From a virus: a stretch of DNA of 44,714 nt. Under the pieces are notes generated by a model that was given only the letters and a program-made list of their open reading frames with translations, ran no database searches and was not told where the DNA came from. Positions 21,691-30,232 of this stretch are shown piece after piece; position 1 is the first letter of the stretch; each line of letters opens with the position of its first letter. The stretch lies in the IMG/VR virus record IMGVR_UViG_3300028595_000022, positions 1 to 44,714 of that record; one strand, written 5' to 3'. Both the position numbers and the translations under genes were made by a program.

Positions 21691-22896
21691 TTATGTGTTA
21701 TTTTCTAAATTTTTTATTGTATTCTCTAAACTGTATTTTAATATGATATCCTGTTCAGTTATATTCATTTTGTTAGAGATTTTTAATATATGATTTAATA
21801 TTAATTTCTTTGTATCACTATCACTGCATTCTATAATAACAGCGTTTTTAATTTCCTTTCATTTATCTTTTTCCTGCTCATCAACTGTAAAATCAAAATC
21901 ATATTCCAACAACTCTATCTTAGTATGTATTTCTTTAATCTCATAAGGTACATTATCCTTAATCTCATCCAACTTATTTTCTTTTTTCAATGACTGAAAC
22001 AATTCAGCCTCCAAAATATCATCTACTGGTATCTTAATCTTTTCTATTGAGATTGTTTTCGCTATAGCTTTTTCTCTACTCATCTTTCAGTGATTTACCA
22101 CCTTTATTTTTCCTTTATATCATAAATCATTCAAAGCACATCGTCTATGAAATCAATCTATTATTTCATATTTTTCCTTACCTAATTCTCTTACCTCAAT
22201 CTTTTGTCCATATCAGTTATTCTGTAATGATTTCTTCACTTTCAGATACTCCTGACCATTCCTCTCATTCTCTAAATAATTTACCTTTGGGTTATAATTG
22301 TTTGGAAATACTATGATATTTTCCTTTTCAATATTCTTATATTTATTCAATCACATAAAATTAAATGGTAGCCCTGTTACATAAAGTGATTCATCAAAAT
22401 AATTACTATCACTAAATTGATTTATTATTAATAAATAATGATAATTTGTTGCTACAAAAGATTTATCCAAACATAAAAATAAAGACTCTTCAAAATTCAT
22501 AAAATACTCATCCAATCAATTCATCCCTAGTATATCATAATCATCATAACTTCATGCATGCCATATCCCATATATATCTACTGGTATATTTAGTAACTCA
22601 CTCATATATCTTGTTGCTATTATTCAATAATGCCAAGCGTCATAAAACAAAAACTTATCTCATTTCTTTATTACTCAATATTTAAATAAATTAGATATCT
22701 GTTCTATTTGTTGAGCCTTCCATATATTAGTATCAGCCCAGTTCAAAAAACTTTTACTATCTGCTCTTTTTATTTTATTATCTTTTCAATCTATCTCAAT
22801 AGTTTCTATTTTATCCTTGAAATAATTGTATATCCAAGTCTTCCACTGTGCTGTATATCTATTCTCTATAGGCTCTAAAGTTACTAAATATAACAT
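21691..22896 (-). CDS. Glycosyltransferase-like N-domain fused to ParB-like C-domain
   Basis: 401 aa in one uninterrupted frame. Residues about 1-190 match the phage GT-B-like family that opens LVTLEPIENRYTAQW, with DKFLFYDAWHYGI, IYGIWHAGSYDDYDILGMNG and SLYVTGLPFNFMGLNKYKNI...ENIIVFPNNY. Where the second Rossmann half would begin, a ParB/Srx-like domain starts: EYLKVKKSLQNNGYGQKIEV, then EIIDGFHRRCALNDLGYKGK, with a helical tail. A UGA inside GYGQ, DGFHRR and LGYKG links the parts. Probably modifies DNA or a nucleoside-related substrate; function inferred only from the domains. Confidence 0.75.
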
Positions 22897-22898
22897 TA

Positions 22899-23246
22899 TT
22901 AAAAATTATATGATAAATAAGCTCAATTCTCATTGTCTTCCAAAACCTCACAACTACATAATCCAAACGCTATTATTAATTCTTCAGCCAACATCTCACA
23001 ACTTGTATTATTTAATTCCAAAGGTTTACAATATCATTCTGTTAAATATTTTTCTATCTCTCTTTTTAATTTTATAATCTCTATATCTCTATCATGATGC
23101 GTAACTACCTTTTTACATTTGATATAAAATATATGTCTATGGTCATTTTTTAAAAAACTAACCTCATCTATATCACATCATTCTCGTTTATGTATTCACT
23201 CCATTTGTAATTTTACCACAATACAACTCTTCATTACTATACTCAT
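22899..23246 (-). CDS. Conserved small protein beside deazaguanine genes
   Basis: 115 aa. Contains VVKLQMEGIHKREGCDIDEV, SFLKNDHRHIFYIKC and VVTHHDRDIEIIKLKREIEK; the paired His-rich motifs DHRH and THHDRD recall a family of phage proteins that often sits near nucleotide-modification genes. An ATG at 23234 is an alternative start; 23246 overlaps the queE stop and is preferred. Function unknown. Confidence 0.72.
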
Positions 23247-23866
23247 CTTTTGTTATTAAAATATAAAATATGTAACCTAGGACTAAATCTTACTTTATGG
23301 TTTAAACATAGTTCTATTATATGATATAACCTTAATTGTTCATCCCTTGTTTTTCATTTAGGCATTAAATAAACAAAACTTCTTGGTATCGCGTTATCCC
23401 TACAAAATTTCATAACCTCTTCAACATCCTTTTCATTTCATACCACAAATTTAAATATTGTTCTTCAAAAATTAATGTTTCCAAAATTAGCTAATTCATA
23501 ATTATTTCAACTATTACTTAACTTAGGACTTATATTTATTTGGTCATATATAGGTTTTAATTCTATTGTTCAATTTGTTTCTATCTCAAAAAAATATCAC
23601 GGTAGGTCTTTTCTTAACTGACTAATTATTCATTGTTTCAAAGCTGGTTCTCATCAAGTAAATACTATATGATTACAATTGTAATTTCTTATCTCACTTA
23701 ATATCTCAGGCAATGTCATAATATCTCATTCTGTTTTAGCGTACTCTGTATCACAAAATTTACAATTTAAATTACATCAATGAAACCTTACGAATATTAC
23801 TGGTCTTCATATACTTGGTCATTCTCATTGTATTCAATAAAATATTTCTGTTATTTTTGCTTTCAT
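23237..23866 (-). CDS. queE: 7-carboxy-7-deazaguanine synthase
   Basis: 209 aa radical-SAM enzyme converting 6-carboxytetrahydropterin to 7-carboxy-7-deazaguanine. Landmarks: EIFYGIQGEGPSIGRPVIFV, the [4Fe-4S] cluster loop FHGCNLNCKFCDT, HIVFTGGEPAL, FEIETNGTIEL, INISPKLS and a C-terminal RLHILYFNNKRGV. Every conserved Gly of these motifs is UGA or GGN as the family requires. Intact, unlike its two pathway neighbours upstream. Confidence 0.95.
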
Positions 23867-23871
23867 ATTTT

Positions 23872-24726
23872 TTATATTAAATTAAACAATTCTTGTCTCG
23901 CTTTTGAATCCTCCCTAAATGTTCATCTCAAATCACTTGTCTTCATTATAGCTTCCTTCTTTTGTACTCATCTACTAGTCATACAAAAATGCTGTCATTC
24001 TAATATCACAGCTACTGAGATTGGATTTAATAAATATTCTATCTCATCAGCCACTTGTTTTGCTAATCTCTCCTGGTTTTGTAATCTCCTAGCATAATGG
24101 TCTAATATCCTTGCTAATTTACTTATTCATATTATCCTTTCTTTTGGTATATAATATATGTGACCCTTTCCAAAAAAAGGCAACATATGATGTTCACAAG
24201 TTGAATAAAATTCTATATTACTTAATCATACCACCTGACTTATATTACTTTCATTCTCAAAAGTTGTTATACCTAATTCTTCCTTATATCATCAATATAT
24301 TGTTTCAAAACTTTTTTTAATTCTCTTAGGTGTATCAATCAATCATTCTCTATTTGTATCATCTCATGTATATTGTAATATTCTTAATATATGGTCTTCA
24401 ATATCTTTCTCTTTTTCAAACGGTATATTTATCCATCAATCAATAATTTTATGTGTATAATCTATTTCAGGACTTCAAGGTTTTCAATATAAAGCTATTT
24501 TAATTCATTTTTTAAATTTACTCATAGTCTTTCAACTATCTATTATATTATCTAATATTATTGTATCATCTGTTATATCCTCCTCTTGATAAATTATTTC
24601 ATGTCAATAATCATACAACATCAAAGCACATATTAATCAATTCTTTGGTATTTAATAAATAAGACTCCTTGAATATTTTTTATTTATATACTCTCATAAA
24701 TTTCTTAAATCTTTATAAAAATTCAT
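23872..24726 (-). pseudogene. folE: PRTase-GTP cyclohydrolase I fusion with an in-frame UAA
   Basis: One frame of 285 codons broken once, by TAA at 24652-24654. N-terminal part: MNFYKDLRNLGEYINKKYSR then SLIY-stop-IPKNGLICALML, and TIILDNIIDSGKTM, the PRPP loop of type I phosphoribosyltransferases. The stop stands where PRTases have Gly (G-I-P), i.e. one transition from UGA. C-terminal part is a full Fol[41 protein letters not shown] (zinc ligands), GQHFCMTSRGV, TSDLRGTFRED. FolE could still be made by reinitiation at the ATG after SGKT; otherwise the fusion is dead or read through. Confidence 0.8.
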
Positions 24727-24735
24727 TTTATTTTA

Positions 24736-25143
24736 TTATCAAATAAATTCAGCATAACTTGTTGGTGTTTCATATATCCTTACTTTATAGATTTTATCAG
24801 TAAATGTATTACTGAATCTATTTTTTATATCATCATATAATATTTTACACATATTTTCTGCTGTTGCCTCACATTTTAAAAATGCTACTTTATATCATTT
24901 CTTATCTAAAAATTCTCAAACCTCATCTCATTTATGACATATATAAGCATGATCCCAAATATATTCTACCCATTTTTTAATAGGTTCAAAATCTCAAAAA
25001 TCTTTTACTAATCAATTTGTATTCACTAGTCACTTCAATGTGACTTAAACTCTATAAGTATGTCAATGAACATTTTTACATTTCAATTCATGAAATGTTA
25101 ATCTATGAGCTGCGTCAAATTTAAATTCTTTTGTTACATACAT
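24736..25143 (-). pseudogene. queD: 6-carboxytetrahydropterin synthase with an in-frame UAA
   Basis: 135-aa QueD frame: MYVTKEFKFDAAHRLTFHEL, CKNVHGHTYRV (catalytic Cys and zinc His), then TAA at 25045-25047, then VTLKGLVNTNGLVKDFGDFE, WDHAYICHKGDEV, ATAENMCKILYDDI and RIYETPTSYAEFI. Homology continues on both sides in the same frame, so this is a point nonsense codon, not a fusion error. The zinc-site and later catalytic residues lie on opposite sides of the stop, so a truncated product should be inactive. Confidence 0.85.
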
Positions 25144-25205
25144 TTATTATTTTTTAAAATATAAAAAGACTTCTTTTAATATAATCAAACAATATAAAAA
25201 TGCAA

Positions 25206-25382
25206 CTAAAAATACCTACCTTTATCTAACCCTTTCATTGCACTTTCAACAGTATCCCTTGTATCTCTTACTCATCTATAATAACTATAAATATTTAATA
25301 TAAAAATAAATATTAAAATCCCTAATAAAATTATTATTAAATCTTTTGGATTATCTATTACTATTGGTCGCATTTGTTCCAT
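25206..25382 (-). CDS. Small single-TM protein
   Basis: 58 aa: MEQMRPIVIDNPKDLIIILL then LGILIFIFILNIYSYYRG and a charged tail. Second ATG three codons in (25373) is possible. Membrane protein of unknown role upstream of queD. Confidence 0.65.
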
Positions 25383-25397
25383 TATTATTTTATTAAA

Positions 25398-25691
25398 TTA
25401 TAAATCTCTTATTATTTTTATTAAAACTCATATTATATCAAAATTTATATTCTTATTTAATTTATTTATTTTTACTAATCAAAATTCATTTTTATCTATT
25501 TTATATAAATAATATTTTCATTCTGTTTTTCTATTAGTTATCTTAAAAACTAATTTATCATCTTTACATACATTTTTAATAATTTTTCAATCTTCTTTTG
25601 CTTCTAATATAAAATATTTATACTTATCATCTAATCATTTATTAAGAGCATAAGTATCTATTTTATTATATAAATCTACTACATTATTCAT
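25398..25691 (-). CDS. Hypothetical 97-aa protein
   Basis: Starts MNNVVDLYNKIDTYALNKGL; Lys/Asn-rich, mixed helix and strand (KYYLYKIDKNEFGLVKINKL). No recognised family. Start follows the standard leader ending AAATAATA. Confidence 0.65.
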
Positions 25692-25693
25692 TA

Positions 25694-25924
25694 TTATTTT
25701 GTTAAGTTATAAAATTTCACCCTAAAATTTCACTCTAAATTATCCAATAAATTATCCAAAAATTCATCAATACCTTCTTCATGTATAAATCTATTAGCAC
25801 ACTTCTTCCAAGTTTCCTTATCAATCATAACTTCATGCTTCTCACACATAATTGGATGAATATTTATACAATAAAAAGGATTTGCCATTATTTTTTTTAA
25901 TTGTTCTGTTGTTAATTCTTCCAT
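25694..25924 (-). CDS. Hypothetical 76-aa protein
   Basis: Starts MEELTTEQLKKIMANPFYCI and has NIHPIMCEKHEVMIDKETWK, a pattern common in small phage proteins of unknown function. One UGA-Gly (NLEGNFRVKF) extends the frame twelve residues beyond the standard-code stop. Confidence 0.7.
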
Positions 25925-25947
25925 TATTTATTTATTAAAATATAAAA

Positions 25948-26112
25948 TTATTTTTCGTACTTCTTTAATATCTCTCTCTCCCAACCCTCTAATTCTTTTC
26001 AATATATATCATTTATTAATGCCCCAAAAAATGTATCATAATCATTATAGTTTCTTTTCTTTTGAATTATTTTATACACCTTTGTTTTTTTAAATTTATT
26101 AAGTTTATCCAT
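25948..26112 (-). CDS. Hypothetical 54-aa protein
   Basis: Starts MDKLNKFKKTKVYKIIQKKR and ends LEGWEREILKKYEK; basic N-terminus. Unknown function. Confidence 0.62.
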
Positions 26113-26114
26113 TA

Positions 26115-26300
26115 TTATTTTTTAGTAATAAAACAATCTAAATTATTATATACATAATCAACACATGCTTCAGATACCTCTTTCCTATCTAATTGAACAA
26201 CATCTAAAAACTTTCAGTCTTCATCATATAATTCCATTTCAATTGAATCTAATTGTCACATTGAAATATTTGCTTCTATATTTCTAAATTGTATTCACAT
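26115..26300 (-). CDS. Hypothetical 61-aa protein
   Basis: Starts MGIQFRNIEANISMGQLDSI; the second codon is UGA-Gly. Acidic, mixed alpha/beta. Unknown function. Confidence 0.62.
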
Positions 26301-26324
26301 TATATTATTTATTAAATTATAAAA

Positions 26325-26603
26325 TTATTCTTCTTCTGGAGAATGCCACATTATTTGTCAGTCATTACAACTCATACACTTATAAACTTTCCACCTACTT
26401 CCTGCTTCTAATTGTCAATTAAAAGCACTTACTTTTACACAATGATACGCTCAACAAGTTTCACATACTAAATTTACTCATTCTTTTTGATGCTTAATAC
26501 AATCATCACAAATATTTCAAGAATTGACTTTTCTTTCTAATTTAAATATATCTTTTCAACATAAAGTACATATTTCTAAAGCAACATTTCATAGATTTCA
26601 CAT
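26325..26603 (-). CDS. Zinc-ribbon protein
   Basis: 92 aa with four Cys pairs, CTLCGKDIF, NICDDCIKHQ, LVCETCGAYHC and YKCMSCNDG, likely to bind two zinc ions. The Gly after several pairs is UGA. Possible nucleic-acid or protein binding; no specific function assigned. Start is ATG TGA (Met-Gly). Confidence 0.72.
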
Positions 26604-26629
26604 TATATTATTTTTAAATTATAAAAAAA

Positions 26630-26657
26630 ACAAAAACCTCGTTTATTATGTTTTTGT
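26630..26657 (-). terminator. Possible weak terminator
   Basis: ACAAAAAC (26630-26637) pairs with GTTTTTGT (26650-26657); a long U-rich tract follows on the minus strand. AT-only stem, so stability is doubtful. It lies between the small early genes and the zinc-ribbon gene that begins the late unit. Confidence 0.4.
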
Positions 26658-26681
26658 TTTTTGTTTTTGTTTTTTTGGTTT

Positions 26682-26849
26682 TTAATAAGTCCTTTCTAAT
26701 AATTTTATATTACCTTCCCTATCCTGTCTAATTTCAAATACTTTCTCATTAAAAGTCTGATTTTCTTTCTCTTTGAACCTTTCTTCCTTTTGTTCAACCT
26801 TATCTATAAGGTTATTAAGTTTTTTAGTAATAATTTGTTCGATTTTCAT
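26682..26849 (-). CDS. Hypothetical coiled-coil protein
   Basis: 55 aa, MKIEQIITKKLNNLIDKVEQ then KEERFKEKENQTF; strongly charged helix. Preceded by the AACCAAAAACAAAA leader also seen before the three plus-strand genes. Confidence 0.62.
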   Translation of the reverse strand: MKIEQIITKKLNNLIDKVEQKEERFKEKENQTFNEKVFEIRQDREGNIKLLERTY

Positions 26850-26875
26850 TTTTGTTTTTGGTTATTTAAATAAAA

Positions 26876-26971
26876 TTAGTAACATAAATCATATTCTTTT
26901 TCCTCCTCCCTTAATCTTTTCTTTTCCATTTCTACCTCCTCTAATTCTAATAATAATTCTAATTCTATCAT
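26876..26971 (-). CDS. Tiny acidic helical protein (31 aa)
   Basis: MIELELLLELEEVEMEKKRL then REEEKEYDLCY. Supported mainly by its leader TTTATTAACCAAAACAAAA directly before ATG, the same as that of the plus-strand operon genes. Confidence 0.5.
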   Translation of the reverse strand: MIELELLLELEEVEMEKKRLREEEKEYDLCY

Positions 26972-26997
26972 TTTTGTTTTGGTTAATAAATTAAAAA

Positions 26998-27165
26998 CTA
27001 TTTTATAAAATTAATAGTATCTCAATTAGTCAATAATGCCTGGAAAACTCCTTTTTTAATTTCTTTTATTATTACTACCTTCTCGAATGTAATCGCTTTT
27101 TTTCAATACATATACTCCCTAGTATATTTAATATTATCCCCTTTTTTTAAATTTAATTTTTCCAT
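26998..27165 (-). CDS. Hypothetical 55-aa protein, first gene after promoter
   Basis: MEKLNLKKGDNIKYTREYMY then GKKAITFEKVVIIKEIKKGV: predicted small beta-barrel. It is the first gene downstream of the promoter at 27218-27245. Confidence 0.62.
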
Positions 27166-27217
27166 TTTTTTTATTGATTAATAATTTAAAACTTTTTTAT
27201 TTTTTATTGATACTCTT

Positions 27218-27245
27218 ATTATAGGAAAATTATATCAAAAATCAA
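27218..27245 (-). promoter_or_regulatory. Sigma70-type promoter, minus strand
   Basis: Minus strand: -35 TTGATT (27245-27240), 16-bp spacer, -10 TATAAT (27223-27218). Shares CTTGATTTTTG and the upstream AATTTTCG box with the copy at 29328-29355, and TCCTATAAT with the plus-strand copy at 32942-32969. Lies just downstream of a terminator, so it starts a new operon. Confidence 0.82.
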
Positions 27246-27270
27246 GCGAAAATTACAAAAAAGTCTACTA

Positions 27271-27302
27271 AAAAAAAGTAAACCCTTATCTTACAAGGGT
27301 TT
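27271..27302 (-). terminator. Rho-independent terminator
   Basis: AAACCCTT (27280-27287) pairs with AAGGGTTT (27295-27302); on the minus strand the stem is followed by ACTTTTTTTT. It ends the operon whose last gene is 27335-27979. Confidence 0.82.
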
Positions 27303-27334
27303 AAACTTTATGACTTTTTTGACTTTTTTTAAAA

Positions 27335-27979
27335 TTAACTTAATCTTTCTTGTCTTCTCAGTTCTCACTGGACAACTGCAAATTTTCTATCTAAAAAATT
27401 CTTATAAGTCCAGAGTTTATCTAATATAAACTGCTCATGGATTAATTCATCATTTAATTTTTTTAAATGTTCCTTAGTTAATGCTCTCACTTCAATCTCT
27501 TTATATTTACTAACCTCAGACGTTCTCCCATTTGCATATTCTTTCACTACTTTTTCACTTGTTAACTCTAATTTCATTTGACTATCTTCCTCTTCAATCT
27601 TTAATTTTAACTTTTCCATTAATTTTTTTTGGTCAGTAATCATCTCTCAAAACTGTGTCTCTAAATTTATTAATGTATCTAAATCCATAATCTCATATTC
27701 TCCACTACTCATATTATACAACTCATTAACCTGTTCAACCAAATTATCAGTATATTTCTTAAAATAATCTAACTGAACTAATTGTCTTCGTCAATTTGTT
27801 TCTTTTGATTGAAAGTCTTGCTCTTCATGTTCTTTGATTGATTCATCTAACTCTTCATCAATTTTATCAGATTCATCTTGTGCTTTCACAATATCATTTT
27901 CATTTGGTTCAACTCTCTGGGTTTCTTTACTATTCAACCATTCATCATTTGCTTGAATAGCTTCATCTAATGCGTCCAT
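27335..27979 (-). CDS. Coiled-coil early protein
   Basis: 214 aa, starting MDALDEAIQANDEWLNSKET. Acidic N-terminal third, then long charged helices (LETQFGEMITDQKKLMEKLK). Only two UGA-Gly. Lies in the early operon with SSB; size and composition would fit a recombination or replication accessory factor, but no family is recognised. Confidence 0.72.
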
Positions 27980-28003
27980 AATATTATTATTTAATATATA
28001 AAA

Positions 28004-28225
28004 CTAACTTAAATCAATTATTCATCTATAATAAAATTTATCCAAATCTTCTTGAGACATTTTATCATAAATAAAACAAAATTCACTTCAAAAAATATTA
28101 AATATTTTTTCTCTTGCTTCTCCATAATTATCTGCTTCAACACATCATACACAATCTTTATCAAAAACTTTATCTCATATTCTATGAATATGAGTTTGTC
28201 AAAATGTTATAAAAAATTTTTTCAT
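28004..28225 (-). CDS. Conserved small phage protein
   Basis: 73 aa: MKKFFITFGQTHIHRIGDKV, FDKDCVGCVEADNYGEAREK then FGSEFCFIYD. The FGQxHxH...DKDCV.....Y..AR...F...F.FIY pattern recurs in early regions of unrelated phages; no function known to me. Confidence 0.75.
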
Positions 28226-28252
28226 TATTATTATTTAATATATAAAATCTTT

Positions 28253-28271
28253 AAAACCCCAATCAAGGGGT
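28253..28271 (-). terminator. Possible terminator after 28288-28497
   Basis: ACCCC (28256-28260) and GGGGT (28267-28271) pair around a six-base loop; on the minus strand TTTTAAAG follows. Short but GC-rich in an AT-rich genome. Confidence 0.55.
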
Positions 28272-28287
28272 CAGAAATTAATTATAA

Positions 28288-28497
28288 TTATTTAAAATAT
28301 AAATCATAAACTACTTTTATTAATCCACGCGGTTTCGCACTAAAACCGCATAGATTAATGATAAAATATCAAAATACTATTATAAAGACCAACAAAGGGT
28401 ATATTATAAGAAATATAACCAATAACTTGTATAAAATAAATATACTCCAAAATATAAACTTAAATATTGTACTAATAATTATTGCTATATTTATCAT
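28288..28497 (-). CDS. Small membrane protein downstream of SSB
   Basis: 69 aa, MINIAIIISTIFKFIFWSIF, then LYKLLVIFLIIYPLLVFIIV: two predicted membrane spans with a basic C-terminus (SAKPRGLIK). It starts 11 bases after the SSB stop. A plus-strand frame (28358-28540) over the same DNA is also hydrophobic; the minus frame is preferred because all neighbours are minus and the spacing is operon-like. Its 3' end contains the long hairpin at 28319-28359. Confidence 0.55.
28319..28359 (-). ncRNA. Long stem-loop RNA element
   Basis: Minus-strand arms ATTAATCTATGCGGTTT and AAACCGCGTGGATTAAT pair over 17 positions using two G-U pairs, with a seven-base loop. On the plus strand those two positions become mismatches, so the structure belongs to the minus-strand transcript. 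No U-tract, hence not a terminator. It overlaps the end of the membrane-protein frame. Confidence 0.6.
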
Positions 28498-28507
28498 TTT
28501 AATTTTA

Positions 28508-29065
28508 TTATCATTTAAATTCTTCATCAACTTCATTTGATTCTAATCACTCTTTCAACGCTTCAAAAGGGTCTCATCAATCAAACATCACTTCTAAGTC
28601 AATCATTTTTGCTATATCCCATGCGTCTTTGTTTTCAAATAACGATTTACTCAAAGGCTTTACAAAATATTCTGTATCCATTTTTTGTCATTGCTTTGTA
28701 ATTTTAATATCATACTCTAAAGGACTTCCAAAATCTAAATCCTTAGCAAGTCATATTATTTCTTTTTGTACTGTCCTCTTATCCAACTCCATTGCTTGAA
28801 CACATCATTCATTATAATTATATACTATACATAACCATACATGTTTCCATTTATCTTCAAACGATCATTCAGGAACATTTAAAGGATTTTGTTCTTTGTA
28901 TGGTCTAAGTATTTTTTTCTTCTTATCTCAATCTTCAACAAATACTCTCCATCATAATATAGGAGCTGACATAAACCTTATTTTATTGTCTCAATCTTGA
29001 AACTTAAAATAATAATTTCATCCTCCTGGTAGGTCATAATCTGTAGGCAAAAAATCTGTAGTCAT
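28508..29065 (-). CDS. Single-stranded DNA-binding protein (T4 gp32-like)
   Basis: 185 aa. DYDLPGGGNYYFKFQDGDNK, IRFMSAPILGWRVFVEDG, KHVWLCIVYNYNEGCVQAME, KRTVQKEIIGLAKDLDFGSP and YDIKITKQGQKMDTEYFVKP follow the order of the phage gp32-like SSB family; the tail is acidic (LESNEVDEEFKG), as needed for recruiting replication partners. Confidence 0.88.
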
Positions 29066-29088
29066 ATTTTTTATATTAAATTATAAAA

Positions 29089-29295
29089 CTATTTTATATC
29101 AATATCCATATATTCTTCCAATTTAGATATTGTCTTAAATGAAGCTCTTCAATTTTGTTTTATTTTTAAAATTGTTGCTTCTGGTATTCACATTTCTTTA
29201 CATAACTGCTTCTGACTCATTCTATTTTTTTTTCATAACTTTACCAATCCTAATTTAAACTTCTTTAAATTAATATCAACTCACTTATTAGGCAT
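29089..29295 (-). CDS. Cro/CI-type HTH regulator
   Basis: 68 aa, essentially one HTH_3 domain: LKKFKLGLVKLGKKNRMSQK, QLCKEMGIPEATILKIKQNG then ASFKTISKLEEYMDID. First gene after its own promoter at 29328-29355. Probably a repressor controlling early promoters; the target is not visible from sequence. Confidence 0.85.
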
Positions 29296-29327
29296 CCTTT
29301 TTTTTTAATAAAATAAATATAACAAAA

Positions 29328-29355
29328 TATATAATTATTTTATTTCAAAAATCAA
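29328..29355 (-). promoter_or_regulatory. Sigma70-type promoter for HTH-SSB operon
   Basis: Minus strand: -35 TTGATT (29355-29350), 16-bp spacer, -10 TATATA (29333-29328), with upstream AATTTTCGC shared with the 27218-27245 promoter. It lies in the gap between the NinG stop and the HTH start. Confidence 0.78.
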
Positions 29356-29362
29356 GCGAAAA

Positions 29363-29800
29363 TTATGTTAATTTTTTTTTAGTTACAAGAAACTCATATT
29401 TAGATGTAAAATAATCAATCATCTCTTCCATTTCAAAAGTCTTAATATCTATTAATCTTTTTTTATTTAATTCCATTTCTTCCATATTTTTTAATCAAAA
29501 TTTTTTTATCATATATGTTTGTAATTTTCTTTTATGTCGTTCCTTATTATAATAATTACAATTACTACATCACGCATAAACATTATTTTCATTTCGTCTA
29601 TATAAATAATTTCATCTTTCGATACAATGACACGCATGACATTCTTTTGCTTTTGATTTCCAATATACAGCTTTTCAACATGTAATACATTTGACCCATC
29701 AGTTTTCATCTGCGTCTCTTGCTCTTATATATAAAGAAAATATTTCATCTAACTTATCTCTTAATGATACTTTTTTACTTTTCTTTTTTTTCTTTGACAT
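29363..29800 (-). CDS. NinG-like recombination nuclease
   Basis: 145 aa. A Lys-rich start (MSKKKKKSKKVSLRDKLDEI) leads to the lambda NinG/Rap pattern FSLYIRARDADENGWVKCIT, CGKAVYWKSKAKECHACH, NVYAGCSNCNYYNKERHKRK and a C-terminal helical part (YMIKKFGLKNMEEMELNKKR). Cys/His ligands of the HNH-like metal site are present. NinG acts on branched DNA intermediates. Confidence 0.85.
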
Positions 29801-29820
29801 ATTATTTTTTTAAAAATAAA

Positions 29821-29847
29821 AAAGGAGTAAAGAATTCTTACCCCTTT
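29821..29847 (-). terminator. Terminator upstream of NinG gene
   Basis: AAAGGAGTAA (29821-29830) pairs with TTACCCCTTT (29838-29847) with one G-U on the minus strand; then TTTATTTTT. No promoter is evident between it and the NinG start at 29800, so some read-through is expected. Confidence 0.7.
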
Positions 29848-30032
29848 GATACATTAATAATGATTTTTGATTTTTTTTCAATACTTCACTTTTTTATTAA
29901 TTTGTTATGAATAAATTGTTTTAGCAAACCGCTAAAATGAAAAGGATATTGAATGGTTACAATAATTAAATCATACCAAATACTAATAATATCACATATT
30001 GTTGCTTTTACTTCTCTTTTAACTTCTTTCAT
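29838..30032 (-). CDS. Hypothetical 64-aa protein with a true Shine-Dalgarno site
   Basis: MKEVKREVKATICDIISIWY, then DLIIVTIQYPFHFSGLLKQF. The start is preceded by AAAGGAGG six bases upstream, a rare clear Shine-Dalgarno site here, lying inside the previous gene. An internal inverted repeat (TTTTAGC/GCTAAAA, near 29921-29939) occurs in it. Unknown function. Confidence 0.62.
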
Positions 30033-30232
30033 CTTTTTATCCTCCTTTGTTTTCATTCATCCATTTTTTTATATAATAACTCCAAATCAATCTTCTTTAA
30101 AAAAGTATGTATTCTATCTTTTCAAACTGTATTAAAATTATCTAAATTTTGGAATATAATTTCAGCAGTTACCCTCCTTAATTCTGATAATCTTTTTTCA
30201 GTAATTTCTTTAAGAGGTCTTAACAGCTCCAT
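30008..30232 (-). CDS. Hypothetical 74-aa protein
   Basis: MELLRPLKEITEKRLSELRR, helical and basic, ending KQRRIKRGKKLKEK. Overlaps both neighbours by about 20 bases. Unknown function. Confidence 0.62.

Noticed and set aside
28358-28540. Plus-strand 60-codon hydrophobic frame
   Set aside because: Isolated on the wrong strand inside a minus operon, covering the SSB end; the minus frame 28288-28497 has better spacing. Not fully excluded.
29921-29939. Inverted repeat TTTTAGC/GCTAAAA as a terminator
   Set aside because: It lies inside the 29838-30032 frame and lacks a following U-tract; the terminator at 29821-29847 is better supported.
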